From: Styela clava | Taxonomy: Eukaryota > Chordata > Ascidiacea > Stolidobranchia > Styelidae | Direction of reading: 5' to 3' | Assembly: GCF_964204865.1 (NCBI RefSeq) | Contig: NC_135255.1 | Location: 23,217,135 to 23,281,134 of the forward strand | DNA length: 64,000 bases | Shown: one piece after another, positions 62,201-64,000 of the stretch | Layout: each line of letters starts with the position of its first letter | Numbering within the stretch: position 1 is the stretch's first letter | The notes under the pieces: model-generated | The model's database searches: none | What the model was told of the DNA's origin: nothing | What the model saw: only the letters and a program-made list of their open reading frames with translations | Translations under genes and position numbers: made by a program

Positions 62201-63283
62201 TACATCCGCGTAAAATTACCGGTATCGGATGAAAAATACGTTGAATCAGAGCAAAAATGGACGTTTGACCTTTGACCCCAAATATTATTTCTACAGTTTG
62301 TCGCCAATTTTGACAGTGTTTGTGCGACTTTGGATACCGGTACTGTTCAGTACATCCGCGTAAAATTATTGGATAAAAAAAATTCGTTGAACCAGAGCAA
62401 AATGGACATACTTTGTCATTAATTTTGAGTGTTTTTACGTAGAATTAATGGATAAAAAATACGTCAAATTAGAGCAAAAATGGACGTTTGACCTTTGACC
62501 CCAAACATTCTTTTTATACTTCGTCACTAATTTTGAGAGTGTTTGTGCGACTTTAGATACCGGTACTGTTCAGTACATCCGTGTAAAATTATTGTATGAA
62601 AAATACGCTGAATCAGAGCCGTACCTGGCCAGCGTTGGTGCGGAGGAGATCTTTTCGTCCATAACTATACTCACGGGATTCCTATTATTCAACACGATAT
62701 GGTCTTTTTTGCTTCGCAATTTTTCGATCAGACCAAAGCTTGCAAGCTAGTATTTGTCGACATTTGTGGAGTTATAATATTTTGGCATCTTTATATTACT
62801 GGATTATTGATTTAAAAACCATTTAAACCGATTTACATTGGTGAGCAATTGCAAATTATCGGCGTGCAAAATTGAAATCGCTCGCATGCATTTTTGCGGA
62901 GCGCTAGCGCCCTCGGGCGTGCATCTGCCATAGAATCCAGTCTGGGGGTTAGGAATGACATAAGTTATGTAAAAATTGTTGAGCCAGGCCATCTAGAGGT
63001 ACTTCACGAGACCCCAGGACTCACTATAGAAACTGCCAGAATCACAATACGACATAATTTAGTCGAGATAAAAACGATTGAAAATTTCATCCGAAGTTAG
63101 TCTACATACCATCCCAAGTTACACGGTTTTACGATAACACTAAACAGCAAAACGCATGGTAAAATCGTAAAACTAATACAAACCTTAACGAAATTGCCTC
63201 AACCTTGTCTGAGAAACGTCAAAATATCCCAGATTCGCTAGTTGTTCCCAAATCTCATCGTCGGTGAATTCTAAATTCTTCAT
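56267..63283 (-). CDS. HYLS1: HYLS1 second copy, exon 2 splice acceptor lost
   Basis: Exons in transcript order are 63283-63190, (61188-61106), 60663-60578, 59921-59512, 59128-58957, 58573-58525, 58102-58039, 57251-57137 and 56398-56267. All except exon 2 keep GT-AG borders, frame and the HYLS1 signature segments, including the exon 8 box and the C-terminal KKRSALRW. At exon 2 the acceptor AG reads AA and one base is missing (83 instead of 84). The intact exon 2 has 84 bases, so skipping it keeps the frame and would give 373 residues. That product lacks the LQRLVEHD segment but keeps the N-terminal helix. Exon 3 has a 6-base in-frame insertion. The exon 1 donor is the weaker GTTAAG. It could be an active variant, or a gene early in decay. 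Confidence 0.85.
57390..57785. repeat. Imperfect satellite of about 30 bp in HYLS1 intron 7 (duplicate of 26340-26770)
   Basis: The same cacaagtcgaatcaatgcac unit, slightly rearranged. The + strand frames here are products of the repeat. Confidence 0.75.
58264..58440. repeat. 21-bp minisatellite in HYLS1 intron 6
   Basis: Eight copies of cgaaaatttgcacccgacac plus one base. The equivalent place in the other HYLS1 copy (about 27238-27262) has a single unit, so the array grew after the segmental duplication. 21 is a multiple of three, hence the long Gly- and Cys-rich frames on the - strand, which I do not take as genes. Confidence 0.92.
60115..60290. mobile_element. hAT-like remnant in HYLS1 copy 2, intron 3
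   Basis: Counterpart of 28925-29112, with ctgttcctaacctggggcaa at the left end. Confidence 0.5.
60322..60542. mobile_element. Palindromic MITE family 1 in HYLS1 copy 2, intron 3
   Basis: Counterpart of 29140-29347, slightly more complete, with ccggtgtccgtcatcttagt in the right arm. Confidence 0.7.
60763..60943 (-). mobile_element. tRNA-derived SINE body in HYLS1 copy 2, intron 2
   Basis: Counterpart of 29577-29755; the same body on the - strand. Confidence 0.6.
61255..61477. mobile_element. MITE family 1 in HYLS1 copy 2, intron 1
   Basis: The left end has gtactcgagtagtatatgta and the right end has gatacacatacttctggagc. The core is gttagggttaggccataatt. It is longer than the copy at 30305. 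Confidence 0.6.
61742..61792. repeat. Perfect 17-bp inverted repeat
   Basis: ggctaactcgccatgga at 61742-61758 is exactly complementary to tccatggcgagttagcc at 61776-61792, with a 17-bp spacer that itself contains ggttagcc. Confidence 0.9.
61800..62170. mobile_element. Partial palindromic element family 2 with a 51-bp tandem duplication
   Basis: One arm (agtacttctagtgggcgtag) is present twice, at 61814-61864 and 61865-61915 (51-bp period). The aaccctcacctgcgcacgtc block and the tacgatcgtccaaaataaac interior follow. A (tc)n run lies at about 62051-62073. The far arm is missing. Confidence 0.7.
62196..62620. repeat. Tandem repeat of about 150-220 bp
   Basis: The segments tacatccgcgtaaaatta, aatcagagcaaaaatggacg and tttgacctttgaccccaaa recur near 62200, 62350, 62430 and 62575. 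The copies are unequal in length. A fragment of palindromic family 2 follows at 62945-63010. Confidence 0.7.
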
Positions 63284-63289
63284 ATTTCT

Positions 63290-63650
63290 TGAAAATTACT
63301 GCCAACACAAAATTCAAAATTTTCAATAAGCGATTTCAAAACAAACACCAACAGAATCACCACTGTGAAGTGACTCTCACGGTGACCTTTGTGTGCAACC
63401 AAGCGAAAAGTTCAAATATCATATCAGAATCGGAGGCGGGACTAAATTTCCATACGCAATTAGGAAGCGAATGAATATAAAAATACAAAAATAAAGTTAT
63501 ATACGTTACTTCTGTAAATTGGAACAATAAGTGCGTGCCAGAAAAATGTAAAGTGCGAATCATCAAACAACAGCTTATGAATATGAGTTTTAAACAAAAA
63601 AAATGCAGCACGAGTAATTACTTTAAAAGTAAATATCGTAAAACATAAAC
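63290..63650. other. Presumed 5' flank of HYLS1 copy 2
   Basis: Upstream of the ATG at 63283 on the - strand. Homology to the 33490-33600 flank is recognisable for only a few tens of bases. No promoter element was identified. Confidence 0.35.
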
Positions 63651-64000
63651 TTTTCAAACATTAGTCACATGTCTTTCCGCCCAAGAGGGGCGAGATTTTA
63701 TTGATTGATATAAAAAAAATTCATACACTCTACACAATACAATTTGAGTCGATGGGTACAAAATTTTAAAATTATGTGTAATCCATTGCTGAAAAAAGCC
63801 TATTTCGCCTATATCGTCATAGGTGAAAAATCGTAAATTAATGCACTTTTCAAACATTACTCACATGTCTTTCCGCCCAAGAGGGGCGAGATTTTATTGA
63901 TTGATATAAAAAAGATTCATACACTCTACACAATACAATTTGAGTCGATGGGTACAAAATTTTAAAATTATGTGTAATCCATTGCTGAAAAAAGCCTATT
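63651..64000. repeat. 196-bp tandem repeat running off the window
   Basis: ttttcaaacattagtcacat at 63651 recurs as ttttcaaacattactcacat at 63847, and the following 150 bases are almost identical. At least 1.8 copies are visible and the array continues past the end. Confidence 0.88.

Overview
The window is AT-rich nuclear DNA from an animal. It is full of short transposable-element remnants and tandem repeats, and it carries two multi-exon gene families with canonical GT-AG introns. The gene content (secreted lectins with a collagen stalk and a fibrinogen-like head, like those of ascidians, plus the centriole/cilium gene HYLS1), the small introns and the density of palindromic MITEs suggest a tunicate. 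That assignment is an inference, not a proof.

Layout. A module of one lectin gene on the + strand, followed by a convergent HYLS1 gene on the - strand, occurs in three versions. Lectin A (5079-7882) is damaged by an 11-bp deletion in its last exon and has no HYLS1 behind it. Lectin B (19300-22110) is intact and faces an intact nine-exon HYLS1 (25227-33481). Lectin C (50748-53133) is intact, has a longer collagen stalk, and faces a second HYLS1 (56267-63283) whose exon 2 has lost its splice acceptor. A third, partial and frameshifted HYLS1 (46298-48245) lies upstream of lectin C. Two duplication levels overlap: about 7.3 kb from position 1 recurs almost unchanged from 14222, and about 10-12 kb around lectin B plus HYLS1 (about 21.8-33.5 kb) recurs around lectin C (about 52.8-63.3 kb).

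Between the modules are arrays of 0.8-0.9 kb tandem repeats upstream of each lectin gene, several palindromic MITE families, hAT-type elements (two loci with recognisable 8-bp target duplications), tRNA-derived SINEs, a 5'-truncated L1/Tx1-like LINE (34239-36470), and an 8-kb zone of complex repeats and 46-bp satellites (38.3-46.1 kb) holding a hAT transposase relic.

Functionally, the lectin genes should encode secreted pattern-recognition proteins: signal peptide, two N-terminal cysteines, Gly-X-Y stalk, and a fibrinogen-like domain with its calcium site. HYLS1 should encode a centriolar protein needed for cilia. Nothing in the sequence links the two functions; they appear to travel together because they share a duplicated block.
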